64,000 nt of DNA from Pseudoxanthomonas sacheonensis. GTDB lineage: Bacteria; Pseudomonadota; Gammaproteobacteria; Xanthomonadales; Xanthomonadaceae. Below are positions 27,367-36,305 of this stretch, one piece after another. The stretch lies in the NCBI RefSeq assembly GCF_010093305.1, contig NZ_PDWS01000003.1, positions 1 through 64,000 of the forward strand, written 5' to 3'. The notes beneath the pieces are model-generated. The model saw only the letters and a program-made list of their open reading frames with translations, had not been told where the DNA came from and did not search any database. Position numbers and translations under genes: made by a program. The number at the start of each line of letters is the position of its first letter. The first letter of the stretch is position 1.

Positions 27367-29046
27367 CTATCGCCCTCCCCCGCTGCGGAAGATCGACCAA
27401 AGCAGCCACAGCCCCGCCAACGAGGCGCCGGCGAAGCCAAGCAGTCCGAAGAACGGAAGGCCCAGCAAGGTCGGTCCGCCCTTCACCGTCAAGGTGATCG
27501 AAGAACCGATGATGAGGGCCGCGATCACCAGGCCGCCAGCCAGGCGGTTGGCGGAGTGGCTCACCTGCCGACCGAACTCCGGCAACTGATCCATTTGCAG
27601 ATGCAGCCTGGCGTTGCCGCCACGGACCGCACGCAAAAGCCGCCGCAACTCCTGTGGGAATGCAGCCAACAGACCCGTGGCGTCGATAAGAGCGCGCGCG
27701 CCGCGTCGCACTGCTGCCCGAGGACCGAGTTGAGCGGCCATCGCACGACGCAGGAAGGGCTGCGCCTGACGCGCCATGTCGAAATCAGGATCGAGACTGC
27801 GCCCCAGCCCTTCCAGGGTCAGGCAAACCTTGATCAGCAAAGCAAGGTCGGCCGGAAGCGCAAGGCGGTGCGCGCGCAGCAATACGGTGACTTCCAGCAG
27901 CATGCCCGCCAGATCGAGTTGCCCCAGCGGCACACCGTGGTAGCGGTCCACGAACGCGTCGATATCGGCGGTCAGTTGTTCCTCGTCAACGTCCGACTGC
28001 TGGGTCCATTCAAGCAGCACTTCGGTGACGCGTCCGGAATCGTGCTCGACCAAGCCGAACAACAGGCTCACGACTTCCGCACGACGTGCCGGCGACAGGC
28101 GCCCCACCATGCCGAAGTCGATGATGGCGATGCGCCCATCGGCAAGCACGAATACATTGCCCGGATGGGGATCGGCGTGGAAGAAGCCGTCTTCCAGCAT
28201 CATTTTCAATACGGCTTGCGCCCCGGTGCGCGCGACTTGCTTGCGGTCCACTCCCGCCGCATCCAGCCCTTGGATATCGGCGACGGGGATTCCGTCGACG
28301 AAATCCTGGACATTCATGCGCTCGCTGGTGAATGGCCAGTGCACCGAAGGGACGACAATGCGGTCGTCGCCGATGAAGCTCGCCGCGATGCGCTCGGCGT
28401 GACGGCATTCTGCGGCCAGATCGAGCTCGCACAGCAGCGAGGCGCGGAACTGACGCACTACGCCCACCGGGTGGAAGCGACGCAGATCCGGAAACTTCTT
28501 TTCGATCTGGCTCGCCGCATACTGCAGCAACCTCAAGTCGGCCTCGATCATGGGACGAATGCCGGGACGCCGGACTTTCGCCACGACTTCGCGCCCATCA
28601 TGAAGGCGGGCGCGATGCACCTGGGCGATCGATGCGGCGGCCAGGGGTTCCGGATCGAGCCAGAGAAAAGCCGATTCGAGGCCGGTGCCCAGCGCCTGGA
28701 TCATTTCGGTGCGAATGTCTTCGAACGCGACCGGCGGCACCGCATTCTGCAGCCTGCTGAATTCGGCGATCCAATCCGGGGAAAACAGATCCACCCGCGT
28801 CGCCAGGACCTGCCCCAACTTGACGAAACAGGGGCCCATTTCCTCCAGGGCGCGCCGCACCCGCACATGAGCCGGCAGCGCCACCAGTTCTTCGAGGTCG
28901 GTCAGAGGCAAGACCTTGCCGACGCGGGTCAGCGCTTGCGCCAATCCCAATCGATTGACCATATCGCCGAAGCCGTACCGGACCAGAATCGCAGCCAGCG
29001 TTTGGAGCCGGCCCAGGTCGTGGCTTGCGATCAACGTTTCCCACAT
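27367..29046 (-). CDS. ABC1/UbiB-family atypical kinase
   Basis: AarF/ABC1/UbiB protein-kinase-like ATPase, 559 residues. The lineage-defining KxGQ (Lys76-Leu-Gly-Gln79) is followed by the Ala-rich loop AAAS at 136-139 that replaces the P-loop, Lys157 in VAKVRRP, ADPHPGNVF, and IIDFGMVGRL as the DFG equivalent. Two C-terminal membrane helices (about 500-550) anchor it. UbiB proteins support ubiquinone biosynthesis or lipid handling, but no ubi genes are nearby. Its promoter carries an FNR-type box shared back to back with an ATPase gene, so this is probably a hypoxia-regulated paralogue. Confidence 0.93.
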   Translation of the reverse strand: MWETLIASHDLGRLQTLAAILVRYGFGDMVNRLGLAQALTRVGKVLPLTDLEELVALPAHVRVRRALEEMGPCFVKLGQVLATRVDLFSPDWIAEFSRLQNAVPPVAFEDIRTEMIQALGTGLESAFLWLDPEPLAAASIAQVHRARLHDGREVVAKVRRPGIRPMIEADLRLLQYAASQIEKKFPDLRRFHPVGVVRQFRASLLCELDLAAECRHAERIAASFIGDDRIVVPSVHWPFTSERMNVQDFVDGIPVADIQGLDAAGVDRKQVARTGAQAVLKMMLEDGFFHADPHPGNVFVLADGRIAIIDFGMVGRLSPARRAEVVSLLFGLVEHDSGRVTEVLLEWTQQSDVDEEQLTADIDAFVDRYHGVPLGQLDLAGMLLEVTVLLRAHRLALPADLALLIKVCLTLEGLGRSLDPDFDMARQAQPFLRRAMAAQLGPRAAVRRGARALIDATGLLAAFPQELRRLLRAVRGGNARLHLQMDQLPEFGRQVSHSANRLAGGLVIAALIIGSSITLTVKGGPTLLGLPFFGLLGFAGASLAGLWLLWSIFRSGGGR

Positions 29047-29142
29047 GGCCGAACGGCTCCTCCCTCCGCTTGATCCCTGACTTCGCGCCGCTTCTCATCT
29101 GCAGGCGGTGAGCAGAGGGTAGGCTTCCGCCGGCCCGAGCGC

Positions 29143-29156
29143 TTGACCTGGATCAA
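29143..29156 (-). promoter_or_regulatory. FNR/Anr-type box 1
   Basis: TTGACCTGGATCAA, centred 103 bp upstream of the ABC1 kinase ATG. On the minus strand a TACCCT sequence sits where a class II -10 element would be. Confidence 0.75.
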
Positions 29157-29186
29157 TCCCCAGGACGGTCGCCGCAACGCTGCCGA

Positions 29187-29200
29187 TTGACCAAGGTCAA
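29187..29200 (+). promoter_or_regulatory. FNR/Anr-type box 2
   Basis: TTGACCAAGGTCAA, with perfectly matching 6-bp arms, centred 52 bp upstream of the P-type ATPase start. CATGCT lies at the class II -10 distance. Confidence 0.75.
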
Positions 29201-29245
29201 CCCGCGAAGGAGCCATGGAGTCATGCTTCATCGGATGGTGCACCG

Positions 29246-31789
29246 ATGAATGCTATCGACCACGATACGAACGCCAGGCCGCAAGGCCTTTCCAGCGCCG
29301 AAGCGGGCCGCCGCTTGCAGCAGGACGGGCCGAACCTGCTGCCCCAGCCGGACCACCGCAACTGGCTGCGTATCGTCTGGAGCGTTCTGCGCGAGCCGAT
29401 GCTTCTGCTGCTGGTGGGCGCGGCCGGCATCTATCTCCTGCTCGGCGATCCGCAGGAAGCTTCCGTTCTGGTGGCATCCGTTGCGCTCGTCATCGCGCTT
29501 ACCGTCTATCAGGAGCACAAGTCCGAACGGGCCCTCCAGGCGCTGCGCGATCTAAGCAGTCCGCGGGCGTGCGTGTTGCGCGATGGCGAGACGCGATGGG
29601 TCGCGGCACGCGAGCTTGTGGCGGGCGATGTGATCCTGGTGGGCGAGGGCGACCGGGTGCCGGCCGATGCGCGCATTCTGGACGCGAGCGAGATGATGCT
29701 GGACGAATCCATGCTCACCGGAGAATCAGTGCCGGTGCGCCGCTCGGCCTCTCCCAATGGCGAGCAGGACGAAAACCTGATACGCGCCAGCACCCTGGTG
29801 GTGGCTGGTCATGGCACGGCCGAAGTCATGGCCACCGGCAGCGATACGGCCGTAGGCCAGATCGGCATGGCGCTGCGGACACTGCGCTCGCCGCCAACGC
29901 CGATGCAGCTGGAAATCCGGCGCACGGTCATTCTGTTTGCGGCACTCGGACTGGGCTCCAGTCTGCTGATGACCTTGCTGTACGTGGCGGTACACGGCGG
30001 CTGGTTGCAAGGTTTGCTGGCGGGCATCACGCTGGCGATGGCCAACATCCCCGAGGAATTTCCGGTAGTCCTGACCGTATTCCTGGCATTGGGCGCATGG
30101 CGCATGGCCAAGCACAAGGCACTGGTCCGCCGCGCGCCCGCGATCGAGGCGCTGGGCTCGGTCACGGTGTTGTGCACGGACAAGACCGGCACGCTGACTG
30201 AAAACCGGATGTCGGTGGCCGAATTGGTCATCGGCGAGGAGCGGACCGCTCCGATGGAAACCCTTTCGCCCGCCATGCGAGCCCTGCTCGCCTGTGCCGA
30301 CTTGGCCAGTCCGGACCAGCCATTCGATCCGATGGAACGGGCAATCCACGAGGCGGCATCGAAGCTTTCCGAGCCGCTCTCCCGGGAGGGCTGGCAGCGC
30401 ATTCGTGAGTACCCTCTTTCCGGCGAATTGCTTGCGGTGACCCATGTCTGGAGCCGGCCTGGCGCATCGGGTTTTCAGGTCATGTGCAAGGGCGCCCCCG
30501 AGGCCATAGCCGACCTGTGCGGCCTGGAAGCCGCACATCGGGCCACCGTCCTGGCGCAAGTCGACGAGATGGCTCGGCAAGGTCTTCGGGTACTCGCCGC
30601 GGCAGCGGCGGTCTGGGACGAAGACGCGGATAGGCTTCCGTTGACGGCACATGGTTTCGGCTTCGAATGGCGCGGTTTGCTCGGGTTCGCCGATCCGCTG
30701 CGTGCTGGCGTTCGTGAAGCGGTGGCCGAGGCCCAGGCGGCCGGCGTGCGCGTGATCATGTTGACCGGCGATCATCTGGAGACCGCCCGTGCAATCGCTA
30801 CGCAAGCGGGTCTGGCGAACTCCGGGGAAGTGGTGCTGGGGAGCGAGTTGGCGCTCGACGGAGTCGCTTTGACTCGGCGTATCCGCGAAATCAACGTCTT
30901 CGCTCGCGTAAAACCCGACCACAAGCTGCGATTGGTCGATGCATTGAAGCGCGATGGGCAGGTCGTCGCCATGACCGGAGACGGTGTGAACGACGCGCCC
31001 GCGTTGACGGCTGCCCATGTGGGCGTGGCGATGGGAGAACGCGGGACCGATGTCGCGCGCGAGGCGGCGGCCATCGTGCTGCTCGACGACAACTTCGTCA
31101 CCGTGGTGCGCGCAATCCAGCAGGGTCGGGTCATCTACGACAACATCGTCCGTGCCATCCGCTACGTTCTGGCGGTGCACGTGCCCATCACCGGGTTGGC
31201 GGTACTGCCGTTGCTTTTCGGTGGACCCTTGATGCTGCTGCCGTTGCATGTGGTTTTTCTGGAGCTCATCATCGATCCGGCCTCGACGTTGGTGTTCGAA
31301 CGCGAGCCGGCCGCAGCCGATGTCATGCAGCGGCCACCCCGGTCGCCTTCCCGGCGGCTGCTCGATGCCGGGACCCTGTTCGGCAGTCTCAGCCAAGGAC
31401 TAGCGGTGTTTGTTGCGGTGGCGGCCATCTATGCGCTGGGACGCGCCAGCGGAATATCCGCCCCCCAATTGGCCGCGCTCTCATTCACGGCATTGGTCGC
31501 GGGAAATCTGGGCTTGATCGTCGTCAATCGTGCTGGCGCCGCGCATCGGCGTTGGTGGCGGCAATCCAACCCTGCGTTCTGGATCGTGACGCTTTCGGCG
31601 CTGAGTCTGTTGCTCCTGGTCACCCGCTTTGAGGGACCAGGGCATCCATTCCGATTCGCGCCGCCGCCGCTGGACCTGTCCCTCGTGGCGCTGTTGTTGC
31701 CCCTGCTGGTACTGGGCTTGGTCGAGGGCTGGCGTGGAATGCGCGCCCCGAGGACGAAGGCTGGCGACGCAACAGCGCAAGTGCGCTAG
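29246..31789 (+). CDS. P2-type cation-transporting ATPase, divergent ion site
   Basis: Inner-membrane P-type ATPase of 847 residues. TGES at 158-161 is the actuator motif, Asp312 in CTDKTGTLTEN the phosphorylation site, and TGDGVNDAP near 576 the hinge. Overall architecture follows Ca2+/Mg2+ P2 pumps. The M4 motif is NIPEEFP rather than the PEGLP of SERCA-type pumps. In M5-M6, residues aligned with SERCA Asn768, Glu771, Asn796 and Thr799 are replaced (HVP, ELIIDP), while the Asp800 equivalent stays. The transported ion therefore cannot be assigned. It is divergent from the ABC1 kinase, both with FNR-type boxes. Confidence 0.93.
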   Translation: MNAIDHDTNARPQGLSSAEAGRRLQQDGPNLLPQPDHRNWLRIVWSVLREPMLLLLVGAAGIYLLLGDPQEASVLVASVALVIALTVYQEHKSERALQALRDLSSPRACVLRDGETRWVAARELVAGDVILVGEGDRVPADARILDASEMMLDESMLTGESVPVRRSASPNGEQDENLIRASTLVVAGHGTAEVMATGSDTAVGQIGMALRTLRSPPTPMQLEIRRTVILFAALGLGSSLLMTLLYVAVHGGWLQGLLAGITLAMANIPEEFPVVLTVFLALGAWRMAKHKALVRRAPAIEALGSVTVLCTDKTGTLTENRMSVAELVIGEERTAPMETLSPAMRALLACADLASPDQPFDPMERAIHEAASKLSEPLSREGWQRIREYPLSGELLAVTHVWSRPGASGFQVMCKGAPEAIADLCGLEAAHRATVLAQVDEMARQGLRVLAAAAAVWDEDADRLPLTAHGFGFEWRGLLGFADPLRAGVREAVAEAQAAGVRVIMLTGDHLETARAIATQAGLANSGEVVLGSELALDGVALTRRIREINVFARVKPDHKLRLVDALKRDGQVVAMTGDGVNDAPALTAAHVGVAMGERGTDVAREAAAIVLLDDNFVTVVRAIQQGRVIYDNIVRAIRYVLAVHVPITGLAVLPLLFGGPLMLLPLHVVFLELIIDPASTLVFEREPAAADVMQRPPRSPSRRLLDAGTLFGSLSQGLAVFVAVAAIYALGRASGISAPQLAALSFTALVAGNLGLIVVNRAGAAHRRWWRQSNPAFWIVTLSALSLLLLVTRFEGPGHPFRFAPPPLDLSLVALLLPLLVLGLVEGWRGMRAPRTKAGDATAQVR

Positions 31790-32913
31790 GGTCCGCTTGT
31801 GACAAGGTGCGCGCAGGCGGTTGCGATTTCGCTCTCCTCATCGACTTCGACACGCCAGATGCGGATCAGGCTTGCGGGTGCGTCCAGACGTGTTGCTTCC
31901 CGGTGGTTGGCGTCATGGTCCAGCTGCATGCCGAGCCAGGCCAGATACTTCACGATTGAACTTCGCACATCGGCTGCGTTGGCGCCGATGCCACCGGAGA
32001 AAACCAGATCGTCGATGCCGCTCAGCCGCGTGGCCATCCCGGCAATCCCTTGCGCGACCCGCAGCGCAAACACCTCCCGCGCCAGCTCCGCCGCCGGGCT
32101 ATCGGAAGCCAGCAATTCACGCATGTCGCCCGACTGGCCGGAGATTCCGCGCATCCCGCATTCGTGATACAGCGCTTGCTCAAGGGAATCCACGGTGAAG
32201 CCTTCCTGGCGCAAGAGGAAAAACAGCGCTCCCGGATCGAGACTTCCACTTCTGGTCGCCATCGGTACCCCGTCCAACGGCGTCATCGCCATAGTGGTGT
32301 CGACGCTGCAACCGTCCTGCGCGGCGCACAAACTGGATCCGCCGCCCAGATGCGCCAGCACTACCCTGCCACGGACTATTCCATCGTCCTGGTTTGCCAG
32401 CAACCGCATCGCGGATGCGAACGCCAGCCCATGAAAACCGTACCGCCGGACACCGAGCGCGTCCCAGCGTTGCGGCACCGGTAGACGCCGCGTGTTGGCC
32501 GGTAGCGCTGCATGCCAGACGGTATCGTAGGCACCGCACTGAACGGCGTGCGGCCATAGCTTCGCTGCGCTTTCCACCAACGCCAGCGCGGGCGGTTGAT
32601 GCATTGGCGCCAGGCTTGCCAGCGCATGCAATCGGTCTATCTCGCCGGCGTCGAGAATGCGCGCTGCTTCGGCATCGCCGCCGTGGACGATACGATGCCC
32701 CACCCACGCTGGCGTCGCGGCAAACCCGAGGGCATCGGTTGCCTGCGCAAGCAAGGCGCGCGGATCGCCGGAGAATTGGTCGAGCGCAATCTCTATCCGC
32801 TGCGGCCGTCCCGGCCTTTCCGTGCCGAGGCCGAAGCCGTCGAAGCGCGCGGCTTTCAATGTGGCCGAGCCCAGATTCAGCACCAGTAACGACCCCTCGC
32901 CGGACGCCGTCAT
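31786..32913 (-). CDS. ackA: Acetate kinase
   Basis: Cytosolic acetokinase making ATP from acetyl phosphate, 375 residues. LNLGSATLK opens the ASKHA fold (usually LNxGSSSLK), and GHRIVHGG, HLGGGSSL and FSGGIGAN are family motifs. The ATG at 32913 overlaps the phosphoketolase stop by 4 bp, so acetyl phosphate from that enzyme is the obvious substrate. Its TAG stop shares a CTAG with the convergent ATPase gene. It is last in a four-gene operon starting at 37843. Confidence 0.93.
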   Translation of the reverse strand: MTASGEGSLLVLNLGSATLKAARFDGFGLGTERPGRPQRIEIALDQFSGDPRALLAQATDALGFAATPAWVGHRIVHGGDAEAARILDAGEIDRLHALASLAPMHQPPALALVESAAKLWPHAVQCGAYDTVWHAALPANTRRLPVPQRWDALGVRRYGFHGLAFASAMRLLANQDDGIVRGRVVLAHLGGGSSLCAAQDGCSVDTTMAMTPLDGVPMATRSGSLDPGALFFLLRQEGFTVDSLEQALYHECGMRGISGQSGDMRELLASDSPAAELAREVFALRVAQGIAGMATRLSGIDDLVFSGGIGANAADVRSSIVKYLAWLGMQLDHDANHREATRLDAPASLIRIWRVEVDEESEIATACAHLVTSGP

Positions 32914-35399
32914 GCCGGCTCCTTCTGCCACAACACTGCCGGCAGGCCATATCCCGCGACGGCTTCGTACTCCGCCGATGACAGCCAGGCAGCCGGTGGC
33001 TGTTCCATCAACTTGGCGGCAGCCTCGACCGCATGGGCCCAAGTGCAACGGTTGGCGAACATCAGCCCGTCGACGTCGAGCGTGCCGCCCCGGTTGCTGT
33101 ATCCCAGTGCCCGGGTAAGACGAGGGCCATCGTCCAATCGGCGCAGAGCGCCCAGGAACGGCTCGGGGCGCATGTGCGTTACGAACAGGCGCGGTTGCGC
33201 AGGCATGAACCAGCGTCGCAGGGTTTCGTCATCATGGATATGTTCGGACTCCGCTCCATCGCGCGGCGTCCGGAAGCGGCCGGGCTCGCCAAGATAGATC
33301 AGATTGGCTACTACGTTGTGTTCGCGCAGTCGCTCCCAGGCACGGCGTACCGCGGCGAGTTGATACGCACCGGTGGCGACCAGGTCGATCGCGGCATCGG
33401 GGCTGTACGCGAGGAATAGCGCGCCGTCGCGCGCTAGAGCCGCGGCTTGTCCGGCATCCAGCACCACCGGCAGTTCGCGCTTCGGCACCACCAGGGCGGC
33501 GATGCGCCCGTGTTGGCCATAGACCGCCCGCAGTGCGGCTTGCGCGGCATTCGCATCCGGCGGGAATATCACGCTCACGCCATCCTGCATCTCCCCGAGC
33601 AAGGCTTCGGTCAATGTCGGATCCTGGTGCGACTGCTCGTTCTTGGCGTTCTCCCAGGTATGCGAGGTCAGCACCAGCGGCATCGACAACCAGCCGGGCG
33701 CGCGCCCTGCCCGGCGCAACTGCCGGGCGAAAACAAGCTCCTGACGCAGCGCGCCCAGCATCTTCACCGCGAAGGCTTCGTAGGTGACCACAAGGTTGAT
33801 GCCGCCCTTGTTCGCGAGCGCGGCGCAAACCACGGCCTCTTCGTTGAGCGCGGTGATGACGGCGCCATCGCGGGCCTCGGCTACGCCTGGCTCTGGTTCC
33901 TGCACGCGGTGCTTGAGGCGGTCGAGCGTATGGTCCAGACGATTGCTGCGCAGCTCGTCCGGATTGCCGACGCGCGGCCGTAATGCGGGATTGGCGGCTA
34001 TCGTCGCAACGAAGTACTCGTCGAGCGCTGCCATCGGCGCGATGGTCTCGCCCGGCGTGCGCCAATCGGGTTCCGGAAGTTTCGGCAATGGCACCTGGCG
34101 TACCGCCAGCGCATGATCCCGTTCGAGCGGCCGGCGCTGCGCATCATGCGTGGCCAAGAGGGACAGCGCTTCACGCAGCTCGGTTTCAGGAACATGCAGA
34201 CGCCTGCAGGCCGTGTTGAACTCGTTGCGAGCGGCTTCGTTGCTGGCTGGATTTCCCGCCAAGGGCAGATTGTGCGCGCGGTTGCTGCCGGCGCCCGGCA
34301 AGCCGTAGCCTTTCGGCGCCTGGGCGACTCCGTATCGCAAAGGCATCCCGCTGTCGGACCCGGCGGCGCGATAGGCATCGAGTCTGGCCCGTTGTCCCAG
34401 TTCGATGGCGTGGATACCCCAGACAAAACTCGCCGGGTCGCGCCCATCGATGCCGAGAGGCTGGAAACCATTGAGCTGCAGATGCGCATACAGCCAGCGC
34501 TCGCCACCCTGCTGGGCGATCTGGGTACGTTGTTCGATACGGCGGCCGTTGAGGATCATCACCGGCGCGACGATTCCGCAGTCTTCCGGCCGCCACCATC
34601 GCGGCGCCCAATCGCTGCCCCGCTGCTCTTCGAAAGCGCCGTCGCTGAGAAAGGCGACAAGCCGTTCGCCCGGCAGCGGCGCATGGGCATAGTGCAGTTC
34701 GGCGAACCCGAGATAGCCGCCTTCCTGGAGGCTGCCCGCAGTATGCGCGTTGACGTGGGAGCCCAACGGCGACTCGGGATGGCCGTCGGCACCCACGGCA
34801 TACGAATAGAAGTCGCTTACGAAGCGGGAAAGCCGTGCGTCGTCCAGACCATAACGTTCGGCGTGCGCCGGGCCCATGTTGCCCACCAGCAGGTTGACTG
34901 CATCGACCGCGGCCACGCAGTGCCCCTGCCCCATCAGCCAGCTCCGGGTATGTCCGGTCAGGGCATTGAGCGCCAAATACGCCGCGTAGGCCGGCACCAT
35001 GTTCAACGAACCGCCTGTGTGCCCTTCGGGGTGCGGCTTGAAATCACCGGCAGCCAGTTCGCTGCCGTCCAGCCTGACCTGGCGTGCATAGGTCATGTGC
35101 GTAACCAGCCACAGGGCGGCGCTGGCGAGACGATCGGCCGCCGCCAGGCGGCGGTACGCCGTAGTCGCGTCCGGTACCGAGCCTTCCGCCACCAGCGCCT
35201 TCGCCAACGCATGGATGCGCGTCTGGGTCAGTGGATCGTGGATGATGACGCCGTAGCCCGCGGCCCATTGGGCGAACGCCGGGTCCGCAGCGCAATAGCC
35301 GGCGGCCAAGGTTTCCACTCGCCGCCGCGTGGGCGGATCCAGCTCGCTGCAGATTCCGTAGGCCAGCAGGCCTTCTTCCGGTATTTCCTCGCAGATCAT
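32910..35399 (-). CDS. Divergent phosphoketolase
   Basis: Thiamine-diphosphate enzyme of the xylulose-5-phosphate/fructose-6-phosphate phosphoketolase family, 829 residues against about 800 usual. HPEGHTGGSLNM near 123-134, HVNAHTAGSLQEGG near 215-228, LNG at 283-285 and NEQSHQDP match the family layout. Several signature positions differ: GPGHG is GQGHC at 157-161, and the cofactor GDGEAETG is SDGAFEEQ near 252-259. Relatives sometimes carry the automatic name xylulose-5-phosphate 3-epimerase. AAGGGG precedes the ATG, 12 nt after the Prs-like gene. Coupling to ackA supports acetyl phosphate production. Confidence 0.85.
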   Translation of the reverse strand: MICEEIPEEGLLAYGICSELDPPTRRRVETLAAGYCAADPAFAQWAAGYGVIIHDPLTQTRIHALAKALVAEGSVPDATTAYRRLAAADRLASAALWLVTHMTYARQVRLDGSELAAGDFKPHPEGHTGGSLNMVPAYAAYLALNALTGHTRSWLMGQGHCVAAVDAVNLLVGNMGPAHAERYGLDDARLSRFVSDFYSYAVGADGHPESPLGSHVNAHTAGSLQEGGYLGFAELHYAHAPLPGERLVAFLSDGAFEEQRGSDWAPRWWRPEDCGIVAPVMILNGRRIEQRTQIAQQGGERWLYAHLQLNGFQPLGIDGRDPASFVWGIHAIELGQRARLDAYRAAGSDSGMPLRYGVAQAPKGYGLPGAGSNRAHNLPLAGNPASNEAARNEFNTACRRLHVPETELREALSLLATHDAQRRPLERDHALAVRQVPLPKLPEPDWRTPGETIAPMAALDEYFVATIAANPALRPRVGNPDELRSNRLDHTLDRLKHRVQEPEPGVAEARDGAVITALNEEAVVCAALANKGGINLVVTYEAFAVKMLGALRQELVFARQLRRAGRAPGWLSMPLVLTSHTWENAKNEQSHQDPTLTEALLGEMQDGVSVIFPPDANAAQAALRAVYGQHGRIAALVVPKRELPVVLDAGQAAALARDGALFLAYSPDAAIDLVATGAYQLAAVRRAWERLREHNVVANLIYLGEPGRFRTPRDGAESEHIHDDETLRRWFMPAQPRLFVTHMRPEPFLGALRRLDDGPRLTRALGYSNRGGTLDVDGLMFANRCTWAHAVEAAAKLMEQPPAAWLSSAEYEAVAGYGLPAVLWQKEPA

Positions 35400-35411
35400 G
35401 GCGAAATCCCC

Positions 35412-36305
35412 TTAGCTCGAGGCCAGATGCGCGGCGACCGCGGTCGCGATCGGTTCGGCCAGGCTGATCGCATTGCTGGAATGGGCGATGCTATCGGTGC
35501 TCACGATCCGCCCCGCGCCGGCGCGCTGCAAGGCCCGCCACGCATCGCCGGCGAAGATCGCGTGAATGGCTACGCATACGGCCGGCGGCAACTGCAATCG
35601 ATGCAGTTGTTCAAGCGCGGCGATCAGAGTACGCCCGGTGGATACGATGTCGTCCACGAGTACGGGCGTGCAGCCGCGCAAGCGTGCGATGTCGGGGAGG
35701 CTGACCTGGACTTCACGGTCGCCGCGACGGGTCTTGCGCAACACCTCGTACGGAGCGCCTGCTTCATGCGCCACATCCGCCACCCACTGGGCGCTTTCGC
35801 TATCCGGTCCGATCAGCATCGGTCGGGCGACCTCACTGCGAATCCAGCTGGCCAACCGTGGCGCTGAGGCGACGGCCGTGGCGGGCATCCGGAACACATC
35901 GCCGAGCGCCGGTATGCGGTGCAGATGCGGGTCCACGGTCACCAGCCAGTCCACGCTCTGGTCCAGGAACTCCGCGAATGCATTCGCACTGATGTTTTCG
36001 CCGGCATGAAAGCGGGCATCCTGGCGCAGGTAGGCCAGATACGGCGCCACCAGTCCCACCTTGCGTGCGCCGAATTCCCGTGCGGTCCGTGCGGCGAACC
36101 TCAGCGGCAATGCTTTCCGGTCGGGATTGTCGAGGCTGGCGAACAGCACGACATCGGCGCCGGCAACTTCTTCGTCGACCGCGATCAGGGATTCGCCATC
36201 GGGGAAATGCCGCCACTCCAGACGCCCCATGCGGGCGCCGATTCGGCCAGCGACGGCTGTCGCCAGCGATAGGTCGTCCGGGAAGGAGAGCAGAACCGGC
36301 GTCAT
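35412..36305 (-). CDS. Ribose-phosphate pyrophosphokinase-like protein
   Basis: Prs family, 297 residues, slightly shorter than housekeeping PRPP synthase (about 315). HFPDGES near 33 and LVDDIVSTGRT near 214-224, the PRPP/ribose-5-phosphate loop, are intact. VDPHLHR matches the conserved VDPH-x-H loop. The ATG overlaps the phosphorylase stop by 4 bp. Being fused into an operon with a phosphorylase, phosphoketolase and acetate kinase, it is probably not the housekeeping enzyme. It could run toward ribose 5-phosphate and ATP, or use ribose bisphosphate; that is inference. Confidence 0.85.
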   Translation of the reverse strand: MTPVLLSFPDDLSLATAVAGRIGARMGRLEWRHFPDGESLIAVDEEVAGADVVLFASLDNPDRKALPLRFAARTAREFGARKVGLVAPYLAYLRQDARFHAGENISANAFAEFLDQSVDWLVTVDPHLHRIPALGDVFRMPATAVASAPRLASWIRSEVARPMLIGPDSESAQWVADVAHEAGAPYEVLRKTRRGDREVQVSLPDIARLRGCTPVLVDDIVSTGRTLIAALEQLHRLQLPPAVCVAIHAIFAGDAWRALQRAGAGRIVSTDSIAHSSNAISLAEPIATAVAAHLASS

